A DNA stretch of 64,000 nt, taken from Corallococcus silvisoli. GTDB lineage: Bacteria > Myxococcota > Myxococcia > Myxococcales > Myxococcaceae. The stretch spans positions 434,001 to 498,000 of the forward strand of contig NZ_JAAAPJ010000001.1 in assembly GCF_009909145.1 (NCBI RefSeq). Reading direction: 5' to 3'. Position 1 is the stretch's first letter, and every line of letters begins with the position of its first letter. Shown piece after piece: positions 21,653 through 31,422 of the stretch. The position numbers and the translations under genes are program-made. The notes below the pieces were generated by a model. The model was not told the origin of the DNA. It searched no databases and was given only the letters and a program-made list of their open reading frames with translations.

Positions 21653-22492
21653 CTACTCCACCAGCACGAGCCGCTGGGTGCGGCCGGCGTGGTAGCCCAC
21701 CTTGCGCGCGATGCGGGCGGTGCTCTCGTCGCGCTCGTCGATGCGCAGGGCGAGCCGAGGCAGCGACGACAGCAGGTGCCGGGAAATCTGTCCCAGGCAC
21801 AGCGTGGCGTGGCCCTGACGGCGGCGGGAGGCCAGGGTGTACATGCCCTCCAGCTCCGCGCCGAACTGCGAGCGGCAGCCGATGTCCACCTTGAACACGA
21901 GCGCGCCGTCGTCTTCCAGCACGTAGGTGCGGCGCTGGCGCACGCGCTGGAGGAGGCGGGCCTCGTAGTGGGCGGGGTCCTCCGCCAGCGGATCCCGCTC
22001 CAGGATTTCGCGCACGTAGCCCTGGGCCAGCGGCAGCAGGCGGGGCACGTCCTCGTCCCGGGCCAGGCGCAGGGTGGGGTTGGTGAACGGCCCCAGGTCG
22101 TCCGCGGAGACGCTGAACAGCCGCTGGGTGCGCGACAGGCGCGGCTTGCCTTCGCACAGGCTGCGCACCAGCGCGTCCACGGAGGACTTGTCCCCCACGG
22201 TGGCGCGCAGCTTGAGGCTGGCGGCGAGCGCGTCCGCGATGACGCTGGTGGCGCTGGCGTCGCTGGCGCTGGGCACCACGAGCCCGCCCTCGCCGCCCAC
22301 GAAGACGGCCGCGGTGAGCACGCCGCTGTCGAAGCGGCCATGGAAGGAGAAGGCCGCCTCGCGCGCCGGGGCCGCGATGCCGAACTCCTCCAACAACCCC
22401 AGCAGGTAGAGGTTGTGGACCGGATCCTTCGCCAGCAGCGCGCGCAGGGCGTCCGTGTGGGAAGGCGCGAGCTGTTCGACGGTGACGGGCAT
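21653..22492 (-). CDS. GNAT-family acetyltransferase with N-terminal regulatory-like domain
   Basis: 279 residues. The C-terminal half (about 140-279) is a GNAT fold with the acetyl-CoA loop as SRRRQGHAT (222-230) and a C-terminal YHAGR block. The N-terminal half (about 1-125) is a second, GNAT-like domain, as in two-domain family members (the DUF4081 arrangement, if my reading is right). The acceptor is unknown; both small molecules and proteins are possible. The gene follows the AgmX/PglI-tail gene with 44 bases between them. Confidence 0.8.
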   Translation of the reverse strand: MPVTVEQLAPSHTDALRALLAKDPVHNLYLLGLLEEFGIAAPAREAAFSFHGRFDSGVLTAAVFVGGEGGLVVPSASDASATSVIADALAASLKLRATVGDKSSVDALVRSLCEGKPRLSRTQRLFSVSADDLGPFTNPTLRLARDEDVPRLLPLAQGYVREILERDPLAEDPAHYEARLLQRVRQRRTYVLEDDGALVFKVDIGCRSQFGAELEGMYTLASRRRQGHATLCLGQISRHLLSSLPRLALRIDERDESTARIARKVGYHAGRTQRLVLVE

Positions 22493-22536
22493 GCGCGAGG
22501 GGAAAGGGGGGGCTGAACCTTAAGCGCAACCCGACC

Positions 22537-23190
22537 TCACGGGCCAGCGTCCCCCGGCACGCCGAAGCGGAACGGGTACACGAGTGTCGCGGACCCACCC
22601 AAATGCGGCGCCGGGAAGCGCGCGTCCAGCAGCGAATCCAGCACGCAGGCCTGCACCATCGGGTCCGGGATGGTGCTGGAGAGCAGCTCGCCCCGGTTCA
22701 TCTTCCCGTCCGCGCCTTCCCCCTCCACGGTGAAGCGCAGCTTCACTTCCTGTGTGCCCCGGTTGCGTTGTGCCGCGTCCTGGAAACATTGCTGCACGAG
22801 CGGAGTCACCGCCTGGAGCGCCAGGCGCAGGTCCTCCGCGTCGATGCGTCCGGAGGTGGCCTCCACCTCGGGCTCCACCCACTCCACGCGGCGCGGATCC
22901 GGGGCGTCCGGCCCGCCGCGCGGCGGTGGCGGCGCGCGCGTGGGCTCACGCACGGGAGCGGTCGGGAGCGGAGGGGGTTCGGCGTGGGTCTCCGCGCGGG
23001 GAGACTCCGGAGGTGGCGCGGGCGTACGCGGGGGCGCGGCGCGCGGCGGCTCGGCGGGTTCGTCCTGCTCCTGCGCGCGGTCCAGGAAGCGCGTCACCCA
23101 GGCGGCGCCCAGCGCGAACAGCAGGAACAGGCCCAGGGTCACGCCTGGGATGAGGAGCCAGCGGGGGAGGGTGGGGTGCGAGGGCGCCAT
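22537..23190 (-). CDS. Single-helix membrane protein with AgmX/PglI-type C-terminal domain
   Basis: 217 residues: membrane helix at about 10-33, a Pro-rich periplasm-spanning linker at about 42-105, and a C-terminal domain of about 100 residues. That domain has the pattern G-x-I-D, VxxCF, G-G-x-M, DxxVQACVLDSL, FPAP, YPF. The same pattern ends the FHA protein at the right edge of the window. The layout is TonB-like, and AgmX/PglI-tail proteins belong to the Glt/Nfs machineries, so this may energise or link an envelope complex. No motor gene (ExbB/D-like) is next to it. Confidence 0.78.
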   Translation of the reverse strand: MAPSHPTLPRWLLIPGVTLGLFLLFALGAAWVTRFLDRAQEQDEPAEPPRAAPPRTPAPPPESPRAETHAEPPPLPTAPVREPTRAPPPPRGGPDAPDPRRVEWVEPEVEATSGRIDAEDLRLALQAVTPLVQQCFQDAAQRNRGTQEVKLRFTVEGEGADGKMNRGELLSSTIPDPMVQACVLDSLLDARFPAPHLGGSATLVYPFRFGVPGDAGP

Positions 23191-23260
23191 GGACGGAGCC
23201 CTCGCGTCATACCCGCCTCACGGGGGACCGTGAAGCGGGGATGCACCCGAGCGCCCGGGA

Positions 23261-24238
23261 CTACGGATACACCTCGCGGCGCGTCGTGGGCGTCGTGGGC
23301 GTCGTCGGGGTCGTGACCACCGCCCCTTCGGCGCGGATGCGCTGCTTGCGGCTGACACCCAGGGTGGCGCCGAGCACCGACGCTCCGAGCCCCAACAGCA
23401 GCCCCCAGAAGATGCCCCAGAAGACGCGGCCGGAGCTGCCGGCCACCTTCAGCGCGCCCTGCTGCACCTGCTCACCCATCTGGCTGGCCTTGCCCTTGGC
23501 CTGGTCCACCTGCAGCTCCACGCGGTTGGCCACGTCCTCCGCGTCCTGGCGCGACAGCTGGGTGTTCTGCGCGATGTTGCTCACCAGCAGCTCGCGGTCC
23601 ACGTGGCCCTGGCGCACGCCCTCGGTGACGATGTCCTTCGTCGCCGACTCCAGCTGGTTCGCCGTGATGGCGGGCTTGCCCTGCTGGCGCAGCCGCTGGT
23701 TCACCGGCGCGAGCGCGTCGTTGGCGTCCAGTCCGAACGCCTTCGCCGCGGAGCCGCCCCCCGTCACCGCGCCCACGGCCGCCGCGCCTCCCGCGCCCAC
23801 CGCGGCCTTGCCCACGTTGAACACCGTGCCCAGCACCGACGACAGCAGCATGCCCACCAGGAAGGTGCCCAGCAGCGTCGTCACGCCCCACAGCACCGCG
23901 CCGTGCAGCGCGCCTCCCGTCTTGTCCACGATGCCCGCGGTGCGCGCGGCCACCACGCCGCCCACGAACAGCGCGACGAGCGGCGTGATGACGCTCCAGA
24001 TGCCGGTGAAGGTGCCCGCGGACCTCGCGCTCCCCGCGTTGGCGGGGTTCACCGACGACAGGCCCAGCGCGAGCCCCAGCGTGTAGAGGAGGATCCACAC
24101 GCCCAGCGCCACGAAGGCGCCGCCGAAGATGGCCCCCCAGCTCAGCTTGGAGGCGCTGCCTGGAATGGCCTGGATGACGTCGGCCCGTTCTCTCTCTCGG
24201 ATGATGCCAGCCCGTTCGCTTTCCACGATGGTCGCCAT
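23261..24238 (-). CDS. Polytopic membrane protein with amphipathic middle domain
   Basis: 325 residues. Charged N-terminus, membrane helices at about 34-60, 80-105 and 115-138, a Gly/Ala-rich stretch, a soluble helical domain (about 165-265) rich in Gln/Glu/Asp, a last helix at about 275-298, and a C-terminal Thr-Pro repeat encoded by a GGGCGTCGT-like microrepeat. I recognise no catalytic site. Family members I recall are uncharacterised. Single gene with its own promoter in the 161-base gap. Confidence 0.72.
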   Translation of the reverse strand: MATIVESERAGIIRERERADVIQAIPGSASKLSWGAIFGGAFVALGVWILLYTLGLALGLSSVNPANAGSARSAGTFTGIWSVITPLVALFVGGVVAARTAGIVDKTGGALHGAVLWGVTTLLGTFLVGMLLSSVLGTVFNVGKAAVGAGGAAAVGAVTGGGSAAKAFGLDANDALAPVNQRLRQQGKPAITANQLESATKDIVTEGVRQGHVDRELLVSNIAQNTQLSRQDAEDVANRVELQVDQAKGKASQMGEQVQQGALKVAGSSGRVFWGIFWGLLLGLGASVLGATLGVSRKQRIRAEGAVVTTPTTPTTPTTRREVYP

Positions 24239-24399
24239 TGGATTTCCACCCTCGCTTCCCGTGTGTCTGTCGCCTGGCCGCGTCCGTCACGGCGAGGACG
24301 TACGTGTCGGGATGAAGGTGTGCACCACCCGACGCGACCCTTCACCAGTTCCGCACGTCTGCCCCGTGCACGAGGGTGGGACGGGCGGCCGGGTGTGCC

Positions 24400-25353
24400 T
24401 CAGCGCAGGCCGAGCGCGTCGAGGAGCTGTCCCTCGCGCGCCACCACCGGCGCGCGCGGAAGCACGTCCGCGCGGAAGCGGGCGACGAGCGCGGGCAGCG
24501 TCACCGGGCCGCCGTCGCCCAGGCCGCTCCAGGCGGCGAGCAGGCCCAGGACGTGCTCGGGGGGCCGGCCGCGCGCGCGCAGCTCCGCGAGCGCGAACGC
24601 CCCGTCGCGCTTCGCCAGCCGCTTGCCGTCCTCGCCCAGCACCAGCGGCACGTGGAGGAACGCGGGCGCCGTCAGTCCCAGCGCGTCGTAGAGCTGGAGC
24701 TGCCGGGGCGTGGAGGGCAGCAGGTCATCCCCTCTCAGCACATGGGTGATGCGGCTGTCCGCGTCGTCCACCACCACCGCCAGCTGGTAGCTGGCCACGC
24801 CGTCGTTGCGGCGCACCACGAAGTCCCCCACCAGCGCCTGCACGTCCTGGGCTTGGGGGCCCATCAGCCCGTCCACGAAGCGCACCTCGCCCGCGCGGGC
24901 GCGGAAGCGGTACGCGGGGGCCCGCGTGCGGGCGCGCTCGGAAATCTGTCCGGCGGTGAGGTGCGCGCAGGTGCCCGGGTAGCGGGGCCCTTCGTCGGAG
25001 AGGCCATGGGGGGCGCTGGCCGCGCGGGCGATCTCCGCGCGCGTGCAGAAGCACGGGTAGATGAGGCCTTCGCGCTCGAGCCGGTCCTGCGCCTCGCGGT
25101 ACACGGCGTCGCGCTCGCTCTGCACGAGCGGCGCCTCATCCCAGGTGAGGCCCAGCCAGCGCAGGTCCTCGTAGAGGTCCTGGAGGAACTGGGGCTTGCA
25201 GCGCGCGCGGTCCAGGTCCTCGATGCGCAGCAGGAACGCGCCCCCCGCGGCCCGGGCCTGGAGCCAGCCCAGGAGCGCGCTGCGCACGTTGCCCAGGTGC
25301 ATGCGTCCGGTGGGGCTGGGGGCGAAGCGTCCTCGCATCGTGGGCGAAACCAT
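24400..25353 (-). CDS. gluQ: Glutamyl-Q tRNA(Asp) synthetase
   Basis: 317 residues, resembling the catalytic half of glutamyl-tRNA synthetase without an anticodon-binding domain. HIGH-type motif at 19-22 (MHLGN), KMSKS-type GKRLAKRDG, and zinc-site cysteines in PCFCTR and YPGTC. It glutamylates queuosine at position 34 of tRNA(Asp). The start is the ATG opening MVSPTMRG with GGAGGAAG just upstream; the frame before it is promoter sequence shared with the divergent phosphoesterase gene. Confidence 0.93.
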   Translation of the reverse strand: MVSPTMRGRFAPSPTGRMHLGNVRSALLGWLQARAAGGAFLLRIEDLDRARCKPQFLQDLYEDLRWLGLTWDEAPLVQSERDAVYREAQDRLEREGLIYPCFCTRAEIARAASAPHGLSDEGPRYPGTCAHLTAGQISERARTRAPAYRFRARAGEVRFVDGLMGPQAQDVQALVGDFVVRRNDGVASYQLAVVVDDADSRITHVLRGDDLLPSTPRQLQLYDALGLTAPAFLHVPLVLGEDGKRLAKRDGAFALAELRARGRPPEHVLGLLAAWSGLGDGGPVTLPALVARFRADVLPRAPVVAREGQLLDALGLR

Positions 25354-25426
25354 AACTTCCTCCGCGCGCCCGCTGGGAGAGAATGCCCCGCCGCCTCCTT
25401 CCGTTCCCTGGGATGTGATTCCGTCC

Positions 25427-26281
25427 ATGCGCTTCCTGCACTGCTCCGACGTCCACATCACCGAGGACTACTTCGCCCTGCCGTTGCGCAAGCTGGGCTG
25501 GCGCCGCTGGGTGGCGCTCGTCGAGCTGACGGTGGGGGGCCGGGCGAAGGCCTACCGGAACGCGCAGGCCACGCTCGCCGCCATCGCCCGCGACGCGGGC
25601 ACGCACGGCGTGGACCACTTCATCCTCTCCGGAGACCTCACCGCGTACGCGCTGGAGGGGGAGTTCCGCGCCGCCCGCGCCGCGCTGGGGCCGCTCGCCC
25701 AGACGCCCGCGCGCTGCACCGTCATCCCTGGCAACCACGACGTCTTCACCCCCGGCGCCGCCCGCGCGGACCGCTTCGCCCAGCACTTCGGCGGGCTGCT
25801 GGAGAGCGACCTGCCCGAGTACCGCCGCGAGGGCGCCTTCCCCTTCGTGCGCCTGGTGGGGGAGGGCGCCGCGGTGGTGGGGCTGTGCTCCGCGCGCCCG
25901 CTGCCCTCGCCCGGCCTGTCCTACGGCACCGTGGGGCCCGCGCAGCTCGAAGGGCTGGCGGCCCTGGTGAAGGACGCCCGCCTGGAGGGCCGCGCCATCC
26001 TGGTGGTGGTGCACCACGCGCCCCGGAGTCCCGCCGACCACGCGGACGGCTGGCACCACGGCCTGCGTGACGCGGACGCGCTCCTGAAGCTGCTGCCGGG
26101 CCCGCGCTTCGCGGTGCTCCACGGCCACATCCACCAGCGCTACCACCACCCCGCCACGGCGGACCGGCCCCACCTGTTCGGCGCGGGCTCCTCCACCCAG
26201 GCAGGCAAGGAAGGCTACTGGCTCATCGAGGTGGCCGGCGGCCTCGTGGTGGGGGGGACGAAGCACGTGCCGGTGCTGTGA
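25427..26281 (+). CDS. Calcineurin-type metallophosphoesterase
   Basis: 284 residues. All dimetal motifs are present: SDVHIT near the start, SGDLT, GNHD (PGNHDVF), VHHAP and GHIHQ near the end. The family hydrolyses phosphodiesters or monoesters; cyclic nucleotides and membrane lipids are among known substrates. A cyclase gene starts 33 bases downstream on the same strand, so degradation of a cyclic nucleotide is an attractive but unproven role. Divergent from gluQ with 73 bases between starts. Confidence 0.9.
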   Translation: MRFLHCSDVHITEDYFALPLRKLGWRRWVALVELTVGGRAKAYRNAQATLAAIARDAGTHGVDHFILSGDLTAYALEGEFRAARAALGPLAQTPARCTVIPGNHDVFTPGAARADRFAQHFGGLLESDLPEYRREGAFPFVRLVGEGAAVVGLCSARPLPSPGLSYGTVGPAQLEGLAALVKDARLEGRAILVVVHHAPRSPADHADGWHHGLRDADALLKLLPGPRFAVLHGHIHQRYHHPATADRPHLFGAGSSTQAGKEGYWLIEVAGGLVVGGTKHVPVL

Positions 26282-26314
26282 CAGCCTCGCCCCGCGGCGG
26301 TACAAGGGGCGGAC

Positions 26315-27928
26315 ATGACCCTGGCGCTCCAGCCCCCACCCCCTGAGTTGTCCTTGGAGGAGTACCGCTTCCTGCGTCAATTGGGGCGTGTCGCGGACGA
26401 CCTCCTGGAAGAGAGCCTCCGGGAGCGCGAGACCCTCAGCCAGTGCTTCCAGCGCTGCTTCCCGGTGCTGCTCCAGCACCTGGGCGCGCGCGCCATCGCC
26501 GTCACCACGCGGGACGAGGAGCTGGTGGAGCAGACCTGGAGCGAGGGCGACTGGGGCGGCGTCTTCCCCGGCGGGCTGCTGGCGGGCGTCCCCGGCGTGA
26601 GCGTGCGGGACACGGGCACGCTGCTCACGCAGACGCTGGACGTGGCGGGCTCACCGGTGGGCACGCTGGGCGTGCTCCACGCGGGGCCGCCCGGCGACGC
26701 GGAGACCACCGCGAAGCGCCTGCGCGCGCTGGACGTGGTGGCGGAGGAGCTGGACACGGTGCTGATGCTGGTCCACACCGCGTCGGAGAAGCACCAGCTC
26801 ATCCTCCAGTGCAACGAGCACCTGGCCAACCCCGTCTTCGAGGCGGGCATGGACCAGGCGGTGCGCACGCTGGCGCAGCGGGTGCGGCTGCCGGGCTTCC
26901 TCTTGCTGTACCGCGACGCCGTGCAGCCGCAAGTCCTGCACTACCGCACGTACCGCCACGGGCAGCTGGAGTACGAGAGCGGTAAGCAGCCGGGGGCCCC
27001 GCTGGAGGCGCTGCTGCACCAGCACGGCACGCGGCTCCTGCACGGGGACGCGGGCGTGCTCAAGCGCCTGTTCGACGGGCGCACCACGGAGGCGGTGCTC
27101 ATCTCCGCGGCGGCGCGCAGCGAGCCCCTGGGCAAGATCGTCGTCTGGAGCAACGAGGGCTTCTCCGCGTACGCGATGGACCTCATCCGCGTGCTGGCCT
27201 CCACGCTGAGCCAGCGGCTTTTGGACTACAACCGCGAGCGCATCCACCTGTCGCAGTTCTTCCCCACGGTCGCCATCGACGCGCTGCTGGAGGATCCGGA
27301 CTACGCGCGGCACCTGCGCGCGCAGGTGCAGGAGGTGGGCATCCTGTTCGCGGACATCAACGGCTTCACCCGCATCTGCGAGCAGGGCTTCGACAGCCCG
27401 CGCAGCATCGGCCGGTTCGTGGACGAGTGGAGCGCGCGCGCCGTGGACTGCATCTGGGCGCACGGCGGCGTGTTCGACAAGATGGTGGGGGATTGCGTCA
27501 TCGGCCTCTTCGGTCCGCCCTTCTTCCAGACGGATCGCGTGCGCCGCGCGGAGGCCGCCGTGCGCGCCGCGTGCGACATCCAGGCCTTCACCGCGGAGCT
27601 GAGCGCGCGGGAGGAGGTCGCCGCCTTGTGCCGCCGGGTGAAGCTGCCGGGCCTGGGCGTGGCGGTGGGCGTGAACCTGGCCCCCGCCAACTGCGGCCTC
27701 TTCGGGCCCAACCGCAGCTACACCGCCTTCTCCAGCGGCATGAACCAGACCGCGCGCCTCCAGTCCCTGGCGGGCTTCCGCGAGACGCTGGTGATGGAGA
27801 GCGTGCACGAAGCACTGAAGTCGTCGCGGGAGCCCTTCGTGCGCAAGCTCCAGTTCGGGCCCCTCACCGAGTCCCCGGTGAAGAACGTGGCCCTGCCGCT
27901 GCGGCACTTCCAGCTGTCGCCGCACTGA
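26315..27928 (+). CDS. Class III adenylate/guanylate cyclase with GAF-type sensor region
   Basis: 537 residues, soluble. Two GAF-like regions (about 25-155 and 165-305) precede a helical transmitter with FFP and a class III cyclase domain from about 340. Metal-binding D347 (FADINGFT), substrate lysine K389 and D393 (DKMVGDC), and the MNQTARL segment where xxVNxAARL is usual. K389 and the general pattern fit adenylate cyclase better than guanylate, but this is not certain. It lies 33 bases after the phosphoesterase gene, probably in one transcript. Confidence 0.88.
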   Translation: MTLALQPPPPELSLEEYRFLRQLGRVADDLLEESLRERETLSQCFQRCFPVLLQHLGARAIAVTTRDEELVEQTWSEGDWGGVFPGGLLAGVPGVSVRDTGTLLTQTLDVAGSPVGTLGVLHAGPPGDAETTAKRLRALDVVAEELDTVLMLVHTASEKHQLILQCNEHLANPVFEAGMDQAVRTLAQRVRLPGFLLLYRDAVQPQVLHYRTYRHGQLEYESGKQPGAPLEALLHQHGTRLLHGDAGVLKRLFDGRTTEAVLISAAARSEPLGKIVVWSNEGFSAYAMDLIRVLASTLSQRLLDYNRERIHLSQFFPTVAIDALLEDPDYARHLRAQVQEVGILFADINGFTRICEQGFDSPRSIGRFVDEWSARAVDCIWAHGGVFDKMVGDCVIGLFGPPFFQTDRVRRAEAAVRAACDIQAFTAELSAREEVAALCRRVKLPGLGVAVGVNLAPANCGLFGPNRSYTAFSSGMNQTARLQSLAGFRETLVMESVHEALKSSREPFVRKLQFGPLTESPVKNVALPLRHFQLSPH

Positions 27929-27965
27929 GGCGCCAGCGTGCCCGCGCGCGGCCGGGCCCGGCGCG

Positions 27966-28349
27966 TCAGGCCAGCAGGTGCGCGCCCGCGTAGCGGCGCG
28001 AGAAGTGGATCCACCGGCGCTCGTCCACCTCCACCTGCCACTCGCTGTTGGGCGTCAGCGGCAGGCGCTGCTTGAGGAAGCTCTCCAGGTGGTCCGCGGC
28101 CTTCAGGGGCGTGAGCCCGGGGGCGCGGAACGCGATGTGGAGCACCACGTCCAATGACGGCGCCACGTCCACCGACGCACAGATGCGCAGCGTGCCCACG
28201 CGCCGCTGGTACTGCGTGTCCGACGCCGGCCACGCGGAGGGGCCCTCGGCCTGCCGCGCCTGCTCGAGCCAGTTGTCGGGGATCAGGATGAAGTCGAGCA
28301 GGTTGCTGCTCGCCTCTTCCACCGTGCCGTGCTCCTGGATGGAAAGCAT
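27966..28349 (-). CDS. Small soluble protein of unknown function
   Basis: 127 residues with no signal peptide or membrane helix. Alternating beta-type segments (LRICASVDVAPSLDVVLHIAF) and an acidic C-terminal region with WQVEVDERRWIHFSRR. The chosen ATG has a perfect GGAGGT five bases upstream, which overrules a longer frame. Converges with the cyclase gene, 37 bases apart. No family recognised. Confidence 0.7.
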   Translation of the reverse strand: MLSIQEHGTVEEASSNLLDFILIPDNWLEQARQAEGPSAWPASDTQYQRRVGTLRICASVDVAPSLDVVLHIAFRAPGLTPLKAADHLESFLKQRLPLTPNSEWQVEVDERRWIHFSRRYAGAHLLA

Positions 28350-28454
28350 TGCCCACCTCCGCCGGGAAAGCCGTTGGGGTTGCGTGGAAGCCGTCGTCAA
28401 AAGAATGTGCCCACGAGCCCATGCCACGCAAGGGCCCACGAAAATCCATTCGCT

Positions 28455-28482
28455 GCTCGCACTTCATGACGCACGTGCGAGC
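28455..28482. repeat. Hairpin upstream of the small gene
   Basis: GCTCGCAC and GTGCGAGC, perfect 8-bp arms around a 12-base loop, in the 212-base gap between the RlmN-type gene and the small soluble gene. It could be a second terminator for the former or a regulatory element for the latter. Confidence 0.35.
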
Positions 28483-28527
28483 GGGGCGCACGCTAGCGCA
28501 GCGGTGTGACACTGCAGGTCGGGTGGA

Positions 28528-28547
28528 CGCGCGGGGTGTGCCGCGCG
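28528..28547 (-). terminator. Hairpin just after the RlmN-type gene
   Basis: CGCGCGG and CCGCGCG, perfect 7-bp stem with a 6-base loop, starting 14 bases beyond the stop codon in the direction of transcription. No T-run follows. Confidence 0.45.
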
Positions 28548-28561
28548 ACCCCCGAGGTTGC

Positions 28562-29638
<1,077 letters not shown>

Positions 29639-29808
29639 GACGGGGCGGAGATAACACACCCGGCCCGCGCGCACCCGGGCCCGCAGGCTCGGAGGGCGGG
29701 CAGGGGAGTGCGAGCGCCGCCATGCGTCCGGGCTCCGGGCCGTTGCGGCGTCCAGCGGGTGACACCTCGCGTGCCAGCGCGGCGCGTCGTGCCAATCGTG
29801 GAGGGCCT

Positions 29809-31299
29809 ATGGGGCTCGCCATCCAGCAGGAGGAGTTCACGCCGGAGGAGCACGCGCGGTTCGTGCACCGGCTCGAGGAGAGCCTGGAGGCCCTGCGCCA
29901 GGTGCTCCAGCGCCCCGGCTTCGGCGTGGGGCCCACGACGCTGGGCGCGGAGCTGGAGGTGGCGCTGGTGGATGGCGCGGGCTCTCCGCTGCCGGTGAAT
30001 CAGCAGGTGCTGGCGAGGTCACAGGACGACCGGCTGACGCTGGAGCTCAACCGCTTCAACATGGAGCTGAACCTGCGGCCCTCGCTGCTGGCGGGGCGGC
30101 CGTTCACCGGGCTCCAGGCGCAGCTGGAGGAGGTGTTGGGGGAGCTGGGGCGCGCGGCGGCCGGCGAGGGCGCGCGAGTGGCGGCCGTCGGCATCCTGCC
30201 CACGCTGCGGCAGGCGGACCTGGGCAAGAACGCGCTCACGCCGCAGGCGCGCTACCGGGCGCTGGCCACGGCCATCCGCGGGCGGCGCGACGGGCCCTTC
30301 CAGGTGGCCATCGCGGGCGACGACACGCTCAACCTCGCCTGGGAGGACGTGACGCTGGAGGGGGCGAACACGTCGCTCCAGTTCCACCTGCGCGTGTCTC
30401 CGGAGGACTTCGCGCGCGTGTACAACGCGGCGCAGCTGGCCACGGGGCCGGTGCTGGCGGCGTGCGGGAACTCACCGGTGTTCCTGGGCAGGCGGCTGTG
30501 GGAGGAGACGCGCGTGGCGCTCTTCCAGCAGGCCACCGACGACCGGAGCGACAGCGACGAGGGCGCGCAGCTGCACCCGCGCGTGACGTTCGGTCAGGGC
30601 TGGGTGCGCGAGGGGCTCCACGAGCTGTTCGCCGAGGCCGTGGCGCTCTATCCCCCGCTGCTGCCCGTGGTGGGGCACGAGTCCCCGCTGGAGGTGGTGG
30701 CCGCGGGCGGCCTGCCGAAGCTGGAGGAGCTGCGGCTGCACCAGGGCACGGTCTGGTCGTGGAACCGGGCCGTCTATGATCCGCAGGGAGGCGGGCACGT
30801 GCGCATCGAGCTGCGCGCGCTGCCGTCGGGCCCCACGCCCGTGGACATGGTGGCCAACGGGGCGTTCCTGCTGGGGCTGACGTTGGGGCTCGCGGAGCGG
30901 GTGGACGCGCTGCTCCCGGCGCTGCCCTTCTCGCAGGCGCGGCGCAACTTCAAGCGCGCGGCGCACCACGGCCTGGACGCGACGCTGCTGTGGCCGGCGG
31001 AGGTCGCGCCCAGCCCCCGTCCGGTGCCGGCGGTGGACCTGGTGAAGCGGCTGCTCCCGGTGGCGCGGCGCGGCCTGGTGGAGGCCGGGGTGGAGGCGGC
31101 GGAGGCGGACGGGATGCTGGACATCATCGCGCAGCGCGTGGCCCTGAAGCGCACCGGCTCCCGCTGGCAGCGGGCGGTGCTGGAGCGGCTGGAGGCCCAC
31201 ATGCCCCGGCAGGACGCGCTGGCGGCCATGCTGGAGCGCTACCTGGAGCACGCGGAGGAGGGGCTGCCGGTGCACACCTGGCCCGTGGAGCCGCGCTGA
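29809..31299 (+). CDS. Glutamate-cysteine ligase-family (GCS2-type) carboxylate-amine ligase
   Basis: 496 residues. GCS2-type ATP-grasp-like ligase fold: the LGAELEVALVD block that opens the active site, a ELNRFNMELNL segment, ATAIRGRRDG, and the Arg-rich region GHVRIELRALPSGPT. Relatives join glutamate to cysteine or act on other amines. Some bacterial members have no proven substrate, so a glutathione role is only one option. The start has GGAGG just upstream. It is followed on the same strand by the lipoprotein gene at 31423. Confidence 0.78.
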   Translation: MGLAIQQEEFTPEEHARFVHRLEESLEALRQVLQRPGFGVGPTTLGAELEVALVDGAGSPLPVNQQVLARSQDDRLTLELNRFNMELNLRPSLLAGRPFTGLQAQLEEVLGELGRAAAGEGARVAAVGILPTLRQADLGKNALTPQARYRALATAIRGRRDGPFQVAIAGDDTLNLAWEDVTLEGANTSLQFHLRVSPEDFARVYNAAQLATGPVLAACGNSPVFLGRRLWEETRVALFQQATDDRSDSDEGAQLHPRVTFGQGWVREGLHELFAEAVALYPPLLPVVGHESPLEVVAAGGLPKLEELRLHQGTVWSWNRAVYDPQGGGHVRIELRALPSGPTPVDMVANGAFLLGLTLGLAERVDALLPALPFSQARRNFKRAAHHGLDATLLWPAEVAPSPRPVPAVDLVKRLLPVARRGLVEAGVEAAEADGMLDIIAQRVALKRTGSRWQRAVLERLEAHMPRQDALAAMLERYLEHAEEGLPVHTWPVEPR

Positions 31300-31422
31300 G
31301 GTCCGGGCGCGGTGGGGCGCCTGGGGGCCCCTTGTCGGGACGGGGGACTCGCGGTGAATATGGCGGCCATCCGGGTCGTCAGCCTGCGGGCCAATCGACT
31401 CGCGCTGAAGGGTGTCGTCTCC

